Assembly: GCA_012961755.1 (NCBI GenBank)
Contig: DTYS01000057.1
Span: forward strand, 1-5,889
Reading direction: 5' to 3'
Length of the DNA: 5,889 nt
Source: Candidatus Latescibacterota bacterium
GTDB lineage: Bacteria > Latescibacterota > 4484-107 > B68-G9
The notes beneath the pieces are model-generated. The model had not been told where the DNA came from. It searched no databases and saw nothing but the letters and a program-made list of their open reading frames with translations. The position numbers and the translations under genes were made by a program. This document shows positions 1 to 5,761 of the stretch, piece after piece. The stretch's first letter is position 1; every line of letters starts with the position of its first letter.

Positions 1-72
1 ATAGCTATCATCCTCTGCACTATCAACGCCATTGAACGCCTTTATCTCCCTGTCGAGGAGGTGGTCATCCAT
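1..72 (-). CDS. Probable 5' end of a divergent gene, product unknown (partial)
   Basis: An open frame starts with ATG at 72 and runs to the window edge without a stop, giving 24 residues that begin MDDHLLDREIKAF and are strongly acidic. Three things support it. Upstream at 78-86 is GGAAGTGAT, one mismatch from the Shine-Dalgarno sequence GGAGGTGAT. Further upstream is a good minus-strand promoter (TTGACA at 124-129, TAAATT at 101-106). Its few diagnostic codons (AGG for Arg, ATA for Ile) match the habits of the other genes here. The fragment has no signal peptide, so the product is probably cytoplasmic. I do not recognise the family and 24 residues are too few to assign a function. The opposite strand is also open over 1-78 in the same register, so a plus-strand gene end remains the alternative. 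Confidence 0.5.
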   Translation of the reverse strand, partial: MDDHLLDREIKAFNGVDSAEDDSY

Positions 73-90
73 GACTAATCACTTCCATTG

Positions 91-99
91 TGATATACT
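91..99 (+). promoter_or_regulatory. Possible second rightward promoter (extended -10)
   Basis: TGATATACT reads as an extended -10 element (TG, one base, TATACT). No good -35 lies at the right distance, which extended -10 promoters can tolerate. A transcript from here would begin near 106 and carry both arms of the 9-bp inverted repeat (136-144 and 189-197) in its leader. It overlaps the expected start region of the leftward transcript. This is weaker than the promoter at 150-178 and may be chance in A+T-rich DNA. Confidence 0.2.
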
Positions 100-100
100 G

Positions 101-129
101 AATTTACTACAATCCAGTCCATCTGTCAA
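101..129 (-). promoter_or_regulatory. Sigma70-type promoter for the leftward gene
   Basis: On the minus strand a perfect -35 box TTGACA (124-129) is followed by exactly 17 bp and then TAAATT (101-106), which matches the -10 consensus TATAAT at four of six positions. Transcription would begin near 94, leaving a leader of about 20 nt before the ATG at 72, with the ribosome binding site inside it. The spacing and its position in an A+T-rich divergent gap support the call. No start site has been measured. Confidence 0.6.
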
Positions 130-135
130 CCACGC

Positions 136-197
136 CTGTCCGCCATCACTTGATTTCGCTTTAAAAATAGTTTATACTTACACCCAAAGGCGGACAG
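136..197. repeat. 9-bp inverted repeat bracketing the rightward promoter; candidate operator pair
   Basis: CTGTCCGCC at 136-144 and its exact reverse complement GGCGGACAG at 189-197 lie 53 bp apart centre to centre, about five DNA turns. The left arm sits just upstream of the -35 box and the right arm just downstream of the predicted start. The left arm also lies 7 bp upstream of the leftward -35 box. This geometry would suit a regulator binding both arms and looping the promoter. Whether the arms really act as binding sites is inference. A 9-bp match in a gap this size is uncommon but possible by chance. Confidence 0.35.
150..178 (+). promoter_or_regulatory. Sigma70-type promoter of the dxs operon
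   Basis: TTGATT (150-155), a 17-bp spacer, and TATACT (173-178) match the -35 consensus at four of six bases and the -10 consensus at five of six. The expected start is about 184-186, leaving a leader of roughly 45 nt before the ATG at 231. The spacer is A+T-rich. This is the only promoter visible for the four-gene plus-strand operon, since later gene junctions are 11 bp or shorter. The promoter lies between the two arms of an inverted repeat (136-144, 189-197). Confidence 0.65.
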
Positions 198-219
198 CTA
201 TCCTCAAAACAACTTATCC

Positions 220-230
220 GGAGGAGGAGG
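220..230 (+). promoter_or_regulatory. Triple overlapping ribosome binding site
   Basis: GGAGGAGGAGG runs directly into the ATG at 231, offering GGAGG at spacings of 6, 3 and 0 nt. The first copy (220-224) is best placed. ATCCTC at 200-205 is complementary to GAGGAT at 227-232, so a 6-bp hairpin with a 21-nt loop could cover the third repeat and part of the start codon. That pairing is short and may have no effect. Confidence 0.6.
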
Positions 231-770
231 ATGAACAGCCTTTTGATCCTATCGTTCTTGGCCGTACAGGTCTCTGCTTCGCCCACAGATGCCGAATTTT
301 TGGAGGGAATAGCAGCCTCCGAGTTCCGGAAGGTCTTGGACCACATATCTATCCCTGAAGGAAGTAGTGTCTTGGTGAAGGCGGAGGTGACCCATTCCTA
401 TGCTTGGCTTTTCAGTGATGCAATCACGTCTGTACTTCTGGAGAGAGGATACACCGTGCTCTCCGGGAAGGACTGGGATTACAAGCTCTCCTTCAGGGTC
501 GTGGACCTGGGCCTTTGGTACAGGCCGAGCGGAAAACTTTGGAGGGACGGCATGCGGAGGAGGGGAAGGATATCCGTACTCCTCAGGCTCTCCGACCGTT
601 CCGGGGTCGTAAACTGGACCGGGTGGCTGGAAGGCGTGGATGAAGATGTCGTGAGGGAGGATGAGGGCAACTCTCCGATCCGAAGGGAGGTCATCGGAGG
701 AGGTAGAAGGTGGATGGAGAGGATGTTGGTGTTGGCTCTGCTTGCGGGGTTGCTTTCGCTTTCGTTCTGA
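231..770 (+). CDS. Exported protein of unknown function, first gene of the dxs operon
   Basis: This 179-residue protein is not one I recognise. Residues 1-16 form a signal peptide: MNSLLILSFLAVQVSA, with a likely cleavage after the VSA at 14-16. Residues 17-152 are a soluble domain, presumably outside the cytoplasm, with alternating helix and strand character. One part, about 55-73 (WLFSDAITSVLLERGYTVL), looks like an amphipathic helix leading into a strand. About 83-93 and 103-125 look like beta strands ending in VNWTGWL. Residues 155-172 are a second hydrophobic stretch preceded by basic residues (RREVIGGGRRWMER), which suggests a C-terminal membrane anchor with a very short tail. The start is set by strong GGAGG just upstream. 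It ends 9 bp before dxs and is surely cotranscribed with it. A cell-envelope role is inferred from topology only. Confidence 0.8.
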   Translation: MNSLLILSFLAVQVSASPTDAEFLEGIAASEFRKVLDHISIPEGSSVLVKAEVTHSYAWLFSDAITSVLLERGYTVLSGKDWDYKLSFRVVDLGLWYRPSGKLWRDGMRRRGRISVLLRLSDRSGVVNWTGWLEGVDEDVVREDEGNSPIRREVIGGGRRWMERMLVLALLAGLLSLSF

Positions 771-779
771 GGAGGCGAT

Positions 780-2642
780 ATGCCCATCTTAGATTCCGTG
801 AACGGACCGGAGGACATAAAAAAACTGACTTTATCCGAACTTGAACAGCTCGCCGAGGAGATAAGGGAGAGGATAATATCCGTAGTCTCCCGCACAGGTG
901 GGCATTTGGCTCCGAGCCTCGGTGTGGTCGAGCTCACCTTGGCGCTACATCACGTCTTCGACGCTCCTAAGGATAAGATAATATGGGATGTCGGCCATCA
1001 GACTTACGCACATAAACTTATAACTGGAAGGAGGGACAAGTTCCACACCTTAAGGCAGCTCGGAGGTATAAGCGGGTTCACCAAGCGTTCCGAGAGCCCC
1101 TACGACCCCTTCGGTGCAGGCCATGCAAGCACATCCATCTCCGCCTCCCTAGGGTTCGCCTGCGCCAGGGATATGACGGGTGGGGACTATAAGGTCGTAG
1201 CCGTCATAGGGGACGGCGCCCTGACCGGAGGACTTGCCTACGAGGGGATAAACAACGCGGGGGCGCTCAGGAAGGATATGATAGTGGTCCTCAACGACAA
1301 CCGTATGTCCATATCCCCCAACGTTGGTGCTATGTCGAGGGTGTTCACAGACATAATAACCGCCCAGGCTTACAACCGGCTCAAGAACGACATATGGGAA
1401 CTGACGGGCAGGCTGTCCTTCCTCGGCGAGCAGGTTAGGAGGATAGTGCGAAGGATAGACCAGAGCCTCAAGGCCCTTATAGTTCCGGGAATATTCTTTG
1501 AGAGGTTGGGGTTCAGGTACTTCGGCCCGATAGATGGCCACGACCTCCCTTACCTCATATCTGTGCTCCAGCAGGTAAAGGAGCTCAAGGGCCCCATCCT
1601 CGTCCACATATACACGGTCAAGGGCAAGGGGTATAAACCGGCCGAGGAGGACGCTACCACGTTCCACGGCCTAGGTAGGTTCGACCCCAAGACGGGGACC
1701 CCTATAAAGGGCGAAGGACCCACATATTCCGAGGTGTTCGGGAGGTCCCTGACGGAGTTCGCGGAGGGAAGGGAAAGGATAGTGGCCATCACCGCAGCCA
1801 TGAAGGATGGCACAGGGCTCAAATATTTCGCCGAACGCTTCCCGGAAAGGTTCTACGATGTGGGTATAGCCGAGGCCCACGCTGTAGTCTTTGCAGCAGG
1901 ACTCGCGGCTGCCGGCATGAGGCCCGTGGCGGCCATATACTCGACCTTCCTCCAGAGGGCCCTGGACCCCATAATCCACGACGTAGCCCTGCAGAAGCTT
2001 CCCGTCGTCTTCGCCATAGACCGTGCGGGGATAGTTGGGGACGACGGTCCCACACATAACGGGACCTTCGACCTCATCTACCTCCGGATGGTCCCGGATA
2101 TGGTGGTCATGGCCCCTAAGGACGAGAGGGAACTTAAGGCCATGCTACTTACGGCGTTGAACTACGAAGAGGGACCTATAGCTCTGAGGTATCCGAGGGG
2201 GAAGGGGCCGGGGACCGACTTCTCCGGGGAGGTCGAGCCGCTTCCCGTGGGAAGGGCCGAGGTGCTCAAGGAGGGCAGGGACGGCACGATATGGGCCTTG
2301 GGTTCCATGGTCTACCCTTCACTGGAAGCTTCGAGGATTTTAGAGGCCGAGGGGCTTTCCTTCGGAGTCGTCAACGCGAGGTTCGTCAAGCCCTTGGACG
2401 GTGAGCTCCTCCTGAAGACCTCCGAACTCGGACCCGTGGTGACCGTCGAGGAGGGCTCGCTTTCGGGGGGGTTCGGGAGCGCGGTCTTGGAGTACTTAGA
2501 GGACTCCGGGCTTTCCTCCGTCCGGGTGCTCAGGCTCGGGATACCGGATAGGTTCGTGGAACAGGGCAGAAGGGGGGAGATCTTGAGGATTTTAGGGTTG
2601 GACGGCCAGGGGATAGCCAAGAGCATAAAGGAATGGCTATGA
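780..2642 (+). CDS. dxs: 1-deoxy-D-xylulose-5-phosphate synthase
   Basis: This cytoplasmic enzyme condenses pyruvate and glyceraldehyde 3-phosphate, with thiamine diphosphate and a divalent metal, into 1-deoxy-D-xylulose 5-phosphate. That is the entry step of MEP isoprenoid synthesis and also feeds thiamine and pyridoxal synthesis. The protein has 620 residues, the usual length. The N-terminal TPP domain has GGHLAPSLGVVELT with His42, the loop FGAGHASTSIS (111-121), and the TPP/metal motif GDGALTGG (144-151) ending at Asn172-Asp173 in LNDNRMSISPNVGAMS. The middle pyrimidine-binding domain has VGIAEAHAV with Glu365, and DDGPTHNGTFD with His426. The C-terminal transketolase domain has VNARFVKPLD (531-540) and GIPDRFVEQG (587-596). 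No key residue appears lost. GGAGG at 771-775 lies 4 nt from the ATG. It sits 9 bp after the exported-protein gene and is followed closely by a DUF4177-like gene. Confidence 0.98.
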   Translation: MPILDSVNGPEDIKKLTLSELEQLAEEIRERIISVVSRTGGHLAPSLGVVELTLALHHVFDAPKDKIIWDVGHQTYAHKLITGRRDKFHTLRQLGGISGFTKRSESPYDPFGAGHASTSISASLGFACARDMTGGDYKVVAVIGDGALTGGLAYEGINNAGALRKDMIVVLNDNRMSISPNVGAMSRVFTDIITAQAYNRLKNDIWELTGRLSFLGEQVRRIVRRIDQSLKALIVPGIFFERLGFRYFGPIDGHDLPYLISVLQQVKELKGPILVHIYTVKGKGYKPAEEDATTFHGLGRFDPKTGTPIKGEGPTYSEVFGRSLTEFAEGRERIVAITAAMKDGTGLKYFAERFPERFYDVGIAEAHAVVFAAGLAAAGMRPVAAIYSTFLQRALDPIIHDVALQKLPVVFAIDRAGIVGDDGPTHNGTFDLIYLRMVPDMVVMAPKDERELKAMLLTALNYEEGPIALRYPRGKGPGTDFSGEVEPLPVGRAEVLKEGRDGTIWALGSMVYPSLEASRILEAEGLSFGVVNARFVKPLDGELLLKTSELGPVVTVEEGSLSGGFGSAVLEYLEDSGLSSVRVLRLGIPDRFVEQGRRGEILRILGLDGQGIAKSIKEWL

Positions 2643-2644
2643 TC

Positions 2645-2649
2645 GGAGG
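2645..2649 (+). promoter_or_regulatory. Ribosome binding site deciding the DUF4177-like start
   Basis: GGAGGGGATATG here is almost the same as GGAGGCGATATG before dxs (771-782), with GGAGG 4 nt before ATG in both. This agreement favours ATG 2654 over the in-frame ATGs at 2633 and 2639. Confidence 0.6.
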
Positions 2650-2653
2650 GGAT

Positions 2654-2878
2654 ATGGCTAAGTGGGAATATAGGCTGGTCCGGATGAAGGTGGAGCAGGT
2701 CCCCCTCCTCGGGGGGAGGGGCAAGGACGCCATCAACGAGAAGCTTAATTCCTTGGTCCAAGACGGCTGGGAGATAGTGGACTCCAACCTCAGGAGCGTG
2801 GGCCCTGGCGAGCAGATAGTCCTGCTTTTAAGGAGGGAGAGGACAGGAAGCATAGGGTTCGCGAAGGAGGAGGGATGA
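2654..2878 (+). CDS. Small DUF4177-like protein
   Basis: This 74-residue cytoplasmic protein has the pattern I associate with DUF4177: an N-terminal MAKWEYRLVR strand with the WEY signature, a helix ending in LNSLVQDGWEIVDSN (31-45), and a C-terminal strand QIVLLLRRE (54-62). The biochemical role of that family is not established. The start is ambiguous. ATG at 2654 has GGAGG at 2645-2649 with a 4-nt gap, the spacing used by dxs and by the next gene, and it puts WEY right at the N-terminus as is usual. ATG at 2639 would overlap the dxs stop as ATGA, with AAAGGA (2627-2632) upstream, adding MIGGD. ATG at 2633 would overlap dxs by 10 bp. I prefer 2654. Its stop overlaps the start of the HAD gene, so translation is probably coupled. 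Confidence 0.85.
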   Translation: MAKWEYRLVRMKVEQVPLLGGRGKDAINEKLNSLVQDGWEIVDSNLRSVGPGEQIVLLLRRERTGSIGFAKEEG

Positions 2879-3966
2879 AGGCCAGGGAGGCAGCTCCTCT
2901 GAAGCTATACGCCACAGATTGCGAAGGCCCGGTTTCGAAGAACGACAACGCGTACGAACTCTGCGAGCACTTCCTTCCCGAGGGAGCCGCTTTCTTCGAG
3001 AGGGTCAGCAGGTACGACGATTACCTTGCGGATGTCGTGGGGAAGCCCGGGTACAGGCCCGGGGACACGCTCAGGCTCATCCTCCCGTTCCTCAGAGCCT
3101 ACGGGGTCTCCGAAAGGGACGCCGAGAAGTTCTCCGAAGCTACCCTCCTTCTTATGCCCGGAGCGAAGGAAGTAATAGGGTTCCTAAAGGCCCGTATGTC
3201 CGTCTACATGATAAGCACGAGCTACCGTCCGTACGTAAGGGTCCTGTGTCGTGCGTTGGACCTCCCCGAGGACCACACCTACAGCACCGAGGTCGCCTTC
3301 GACCGATACGAAGTGAGGGAGGAAGAAAGGAGGCTGCTGAGCGGGTTGCTCGAGGAGATAGTCGGCATGCCACTGATCCAGCTCCCCCCGGAGGCGAAGG
3401 CCCCCAGCGATCTCGACCCCGAATCCCGCGAGGTGGTGCTCAGGATGGACGAGATATTCTGGAAGGTGCTCCCGGGGACCTTGTGCTGGAGGATGGCCGA
3501 GGATGTACGTCCTGTGGGTGGCGAGGAGAAGGCCAGGGCTCTGGAGGACGCCCTGACAAGGGAGGGAGTCCGCCCTGAGCACGCTTTGTACGTGGGCGAC
3601 AGCATAACGGACATGGAGGCCTTCAGATGGCTGAGGTCCCGCGGAGGGCTTACGATATCCTTCAACGGCAACCGTTACGCCCTGAGGGAGGCAGAACTTG
3701 CCTGCATCTCGGGAAACGCCCTCGTCCTGGCAGCGGTAGGGGAAATGTTCAGGAGGGAAGGCAGAGAGGGTGTATGGAAGCTTACGGAAGGCTGGGGTCC
3801 CGACGTCCTTGGGGAACTCTTAGGGCCCGAACTGGCCAACGTCCTCCCTTCCGACCCTCCTCCCAAGCTCGTCCGGATAACGGAAGGGAACCGAGAGGCC
3901 CTTACGGTAGAAAGCAAGAAGGTTAGGAAGGAGGTCAGGGGGGAGGCTGTGGGAAGGTTGGGATGA
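2875..3966 (+). CDS. HAD-superfamily protein of the archaeal COG4030/EhaR type, putative phosphohydrolase
   Basis: This 363-residue, apparently cytoplasmic protein carries the HAD motifs in order. Motif I is LYATDCEGPVSKNDN with the nucleophile Asp15. Motif II is YMISTSYRPY with Ser/Thr at 114-116. The motif III lysine is probably Lys219 in GGEEKARALEDAL. Motif IV is ALYVGDSITDMEAF with Asp242 and Asp246. A helical cap segment (about 26-100) follows motif I, and a longer insert (about 140-205) separates motifs II and III. The TDCEGPxSKNDN signature is, from memory, typical of the archaeal group annotated as EhaR or COG4030. The second acid of motif I is Glu17, not Asp, so phosphatase activity should not be assumed. 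The substrate is unknown. The start overlaps the preceding stop (ATGA), with GGAGG at 2866-2870. The basic tail (345-363) may be an extension, and its last 32 bp overlap the convergent binding-protein gene. Confidence 0.85.
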   Translation: MKAREAAPLKLYATDCEGPVSKNDNAYELCEHFLPEGAAFFERVSRYDDYLADVVGKPGYRPGDTLRLILPFLRAYGVSERDAEKFSEATLLLMPGAKEVIGFLKARMSVYMISTSYRPYVRVLCRALDLPEDHTYSTEVAFDRYEVREEERRLLSGLLEEIVGMPLIQLPPEAKAPSDLDPESREVVLRMDEIFWKVLPGTLCWRMAEDVRPVGGEEKARALEDALTREGVRPEHALYVGDSITDMEAFRWLRSRGGLTISFNGNRYALREAELACISGNALVLAAVGEMFRREGREGVWKLTEGWGPDVLGELLGPELANVLPSDPPPKLVRITEGNREALTVESKKVRKEVRGEAVGRLG

Positions 3967-5200
3967 GTTCTCGATAGCTCCAACTCCATCCGGTATCTAC
4001 GAACCTCCTGCCCCTGACGACCGCAAGCTTTAAGGAAGTCACCCTGTTCCCCGAACCGTCTAAGGTTATAGGACCGGTGACGCCGGGGAAACCCCTGATC
4101 CCAGCGAGGATGTCCCTTATACTCCCTTGGTTGAGCCCTGCCTTCCTTATAGCATGTATTATCATCCTCATACCATCGTAGGCGTAAGCTGCGTAGAAGT
4201 CCGGGGACTCCCCGTAGGTCTCCTCGAACCTCTCCCTGAACTTGAGGTTCAGCGTGTCCTCCCTAGAAGGATCGTACGGCCAGACGACGGTGACCCCCTC
4301 GGCCCACCTCCCAGCAGCCTCGAGGAAGGTGGGCACGGCCAGCATACTGCTCCCGAAGATGTCTTGCTTAAGCCCCACCTCCCTCAGCTCCCTCACGAAC
4401 CTTCCGGACTCCTCAGGAGTCCCCCAGATGACCAGAGCTTCCGGCCCGTCCTTCATCACAAGCTCAACTTGATCGGAAAAATCCCTCTGTCCGAGTCTGA
4501 ATCCCACCTTTATGGTCAAGGGATGCCCCATCCTCCTCGCGGTCCTCTCAAACTCCCTAATCCCTATCCTTCCGTAGTTCTCGTCGTCACCGTCCAAAAA
4601 TACGCCCCCGACCTTAGTGTAACCTTTTATACGAAATATATATTCGGCCAAGGCAATGGCCTGGTCCTCGTCCGTGGGTATGCACCTGAAGAGCCAGGGG
4701 TCGTTAACCTGGGTGAGGGAGGGGTCGGTGGCCGTGGGCGTCACGACGGGAACCCAGGCCTTAGTGCATATCTGTTCGGCTATATGGGAGTTAGGCCCGT
4801 CGACAGAACCCAATATCGCCCATACCTCGTCCTCGTACACCAACCCTACCATCTCCCTGCTCGCTATCCCCCAGGGACCGTCCACCTGTCTGTGGACCAA
4901 CACGAACGGCCTTCCTCCGAATCCCCCCTCCTCGTTCGCCTCGTCCAGTGCCAGCTTCGCCCCCCTAAATAAGCTCAGGCCCATCCTCGCCTCCTGGGGA
5001 GTCGATATCCCGGGCTTCGACTTGAGGGACGGACCGAAGAGCCCTATCCTCACCTCCTGGACGGCCGTGTCCCCCCTCGCCTTCCTCGGCCCGGGGAACC
5101 TCACGGTGTCCGGAAGGCTCCTGTAGACCTGTCCCTTATAAGGCAAAGGAGGACCAGCTAATATCGTCCCCCAGAAGAAGATGACAAGACACAAGCTCAA
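3935..5200 (-). CDS. Periplasmic substrate-binding protein, branched-chain amino acid (LivJ/LivK) type
   Basis: This 421-residue protein has the type I periplasmic-binding fold (Peripla_BP_6) that captures small solutes for ABC transporters. The first core strand is EVRIGLFGP (49-57), followed by GLSLFRGAKLALDEANEEGGFGGRPF (74-99), the ligand-loop region GSVDGPNSHIAEQI (131-144), PVVTPTATDPSLT (151-163), FRCIPTDEDQ (171-180), the hinge strand GGVFLDGDDENYGR (198-211), and YAAYAYDGMRM (326-336). Residues 1-16 (hydrophobic, ending LAG) resemble a signal peptide but lack a basic N-region, and no lipobox is seen. Residues 21-48 are an unusual charged, proline-containing stretch before the fold. 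The start is TTG at 5200 with GGGGGAGG just upstream; TTG at 5194 is the alternative, 7 nt from that site. No in-frame ATG or GTG exists before an upstream stop. It follows the cytochrome gene by 33 bp. No permease or ATPase genes are present, so the ligand is unknown. Confidence 0.88.
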   Translation of the reverse strand: MSLCLVIFFWGTILAGPPLPYKGQVYRSLPDTVRFPGPRKARGDTAVQEVRIGLFGPSLKSKPGISTPQEARMGLSLFRGAKLALDEANEEGGFGGRPFVLVHRQVDGPWGIASREMVGLVYEDEVWAILGSVDGPNSHIAEQICTKAWVPVVTPTATDPSLTQVNDPWLFRCIPTDEDQAIALAEYIFRIKGYTKVGGVFLDGDDENYGRIGIREFERTARRMGHPLTIKVGFRLGQRDFSDQVELVMKDGPEALVIWGTPEESGRFVRELREVGLKQDIFGSSMLAVPTFLEAAGRWAEGVTVVWPYDPSREDTLNLKFRERFEETYGESPDFYAAYAYDGMRMIIHAIRKAGLNQGSIRDILAGIRGFPGVTGPITLDGSGNRVTSLKLAVVRGRRFVDTGWSWSYRELIPTFPQPPP

Positions 5201-5209
5201 GCCTCCCCC
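5201..5209 (-). promoter_or_regulatory. Ribosome binding site for the TTG-started binding protein
   Basis: On the minus strand GGGGGAGGC directly precedes TTG at 5200. The G-rich core lies 4 nt away, but the better GGAGG match ends only 1 nt before this TTG. The same GGAGG is 7 nt from the TTG at 5194, so the site supports a start in this area but does not cleanly separate the two TTG codons. Confidence 0.45.
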
Positions 5210-5233
5210 GTGCTCTATAACATCCTCGGCCTA

Positions 5234-5761
5234 CTACTTCTTCCTTAGGGGATGTACCACCCTCCTCCAGAACTTCTTGTAGTCGAACTTCTCCGTAGGG
5301 TGAGGTGCACCTGCGTGGCACACAGTACAGAACTTCTTGCCCTTGGGCTTGGGCAACATCGCCTCCTCGATCATCCTCCCAGCCTTCATGGCCTTCACAT
5401 GGAGGCTACCCGGACCGTGACAAGCTTCACATTGGACCCCGTCCTCAGGATGGAAGCTCTTGCACCAGAGGGAAGTATCTCTGAAGACTGGGGCGTGACA
5501 CCTGAGGCAGGTGGGACTCTTCTGAGGGTCCTCTATCCCCATCTTTCCTGCGAACTCCTTGGCCTCCTTCCCCTGGAGCATGACCCAGGACCTTGAATGG
5601 GGGGTCCCCAGCCACCTTCTGAACTGGTTGCCTAACGAGTCCGCCTTGTGGCACGATATGCAGACCTCGGCCCCCACATATTTCGCCTTGGTCCCCGTGC
5701 GGGCGAATAGCACGGAGCTTAAGAGGCAGAAGGTTAAGGCAACTCCCACCTTGAACCTCAT
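5234..5761 (-). CDS. Exported tetraheme c-type cytochrome, cytochrome c554-like
   Basis: This 175-residue protein should be secreted to the periplasm and carry electrons. Residues 1-20 are a signal peptide (basic MRFK, hydrophobic core, cleavage near LFA). Four CxxCH heme c attachment motifs follow: CISCH (34-38), CLRCH (85-89), CEACH (111-115) and CTVCH (145-149). The contexts AEVCISCHKA, WLGTPHSRSW (50-59) and GVQCEACHGPGSLH (108-121) match the c554-like multiheme family. His55, His104, His121, His154 and His170 are candidate distal heme ligands. CKSFH at 100-104 resembles a fifth heme site in which the second cysteine is Phe. The gene ends with tandem TAG stops. The ATG overlaps the stop of the preceding gene (ATGA) and has GGAGG 4 nt upstream, so translation is probably coupled. 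Its redox partner is not visible, and neither are cytochrome maturation genes. Confidence 0.93.
   Translation of the reverse strand: MRFKVGVALTFCLLSSVLFARTGTKAKYVGAEVCISCHKADSLGNQFRRWLGTPHSRSWVMLQGKEAKEFAGKMGIEDPQKSPTCLRCHAPVFRDTSLWCKSFHPEDGVQCEACHGPGSLHVKAMKAGRMIEEAMLPKPKGKKFCTVCHAGAPHPTEKFDYKKFWRRVVHPLRKK

Noticed and set aside
1..78. Plus-strand open frame ending in TAA at 76-78, a possible 3' end of another gene (IAIILCTINAIERLYL...)
   Set aside because: It is in register with the minus-strand frame that has an ATG, an SD-like site and a good promoter. Its Ile codons are mostly ATC and its Arg is CGC, unlike the ATA/AGG habit of the other genes. Not excluded, but less likely.
200..232. 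Leader hairpin ATCCTC/GAGGAT that could hide the ribosome binding site, possible riboswitch or attenuator
   Set aside because: The stem is only 6 bp with a 21-nt loop, and two other GGAGG copies stay free. The leader is too short for a known riboswitch such as a TPP element, and I see no THI-box motif.
32..358. Plus-strand open frame of 108 codons across the control region
   Set aside because: It runs through both promoters and out of frame into the exported-protein gene, which has the better ribosome binding site, a signal peptide and proper operon spacing.
1149..1667. Minus-strand open frame of 172 codons inside dxs
   Set aside because: It is antisense to conserved TPP-binding motifs of dxs and shows no family resemblance; a composition shadow.
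3279..3671. Minus-strand open frame of 130 codons inside the HAD gene
   Set aside because: Low-complexity Ser-rich translation antisense to HAD motifs III and IV; several other frames are open here too, reflecting base composition.
4127..4972. Plus-strand open frame of 281 codons opposite the binding-protein gene
   Set aside because: It lies entirely antisense to a gene with clear family motifs. Its translation is rich in Pro, His and Arg without recognisable domains, as expected from a G+C-rich antisense frame.
5201..5233. Possible promoter or terminator between the cytochrome and binding-protein genes
   Set aside because: The 33-bp gap holds tandem TAG stops just before it and a ribosome binding site but no hairpin with a T-run and no -35/-10 pair.
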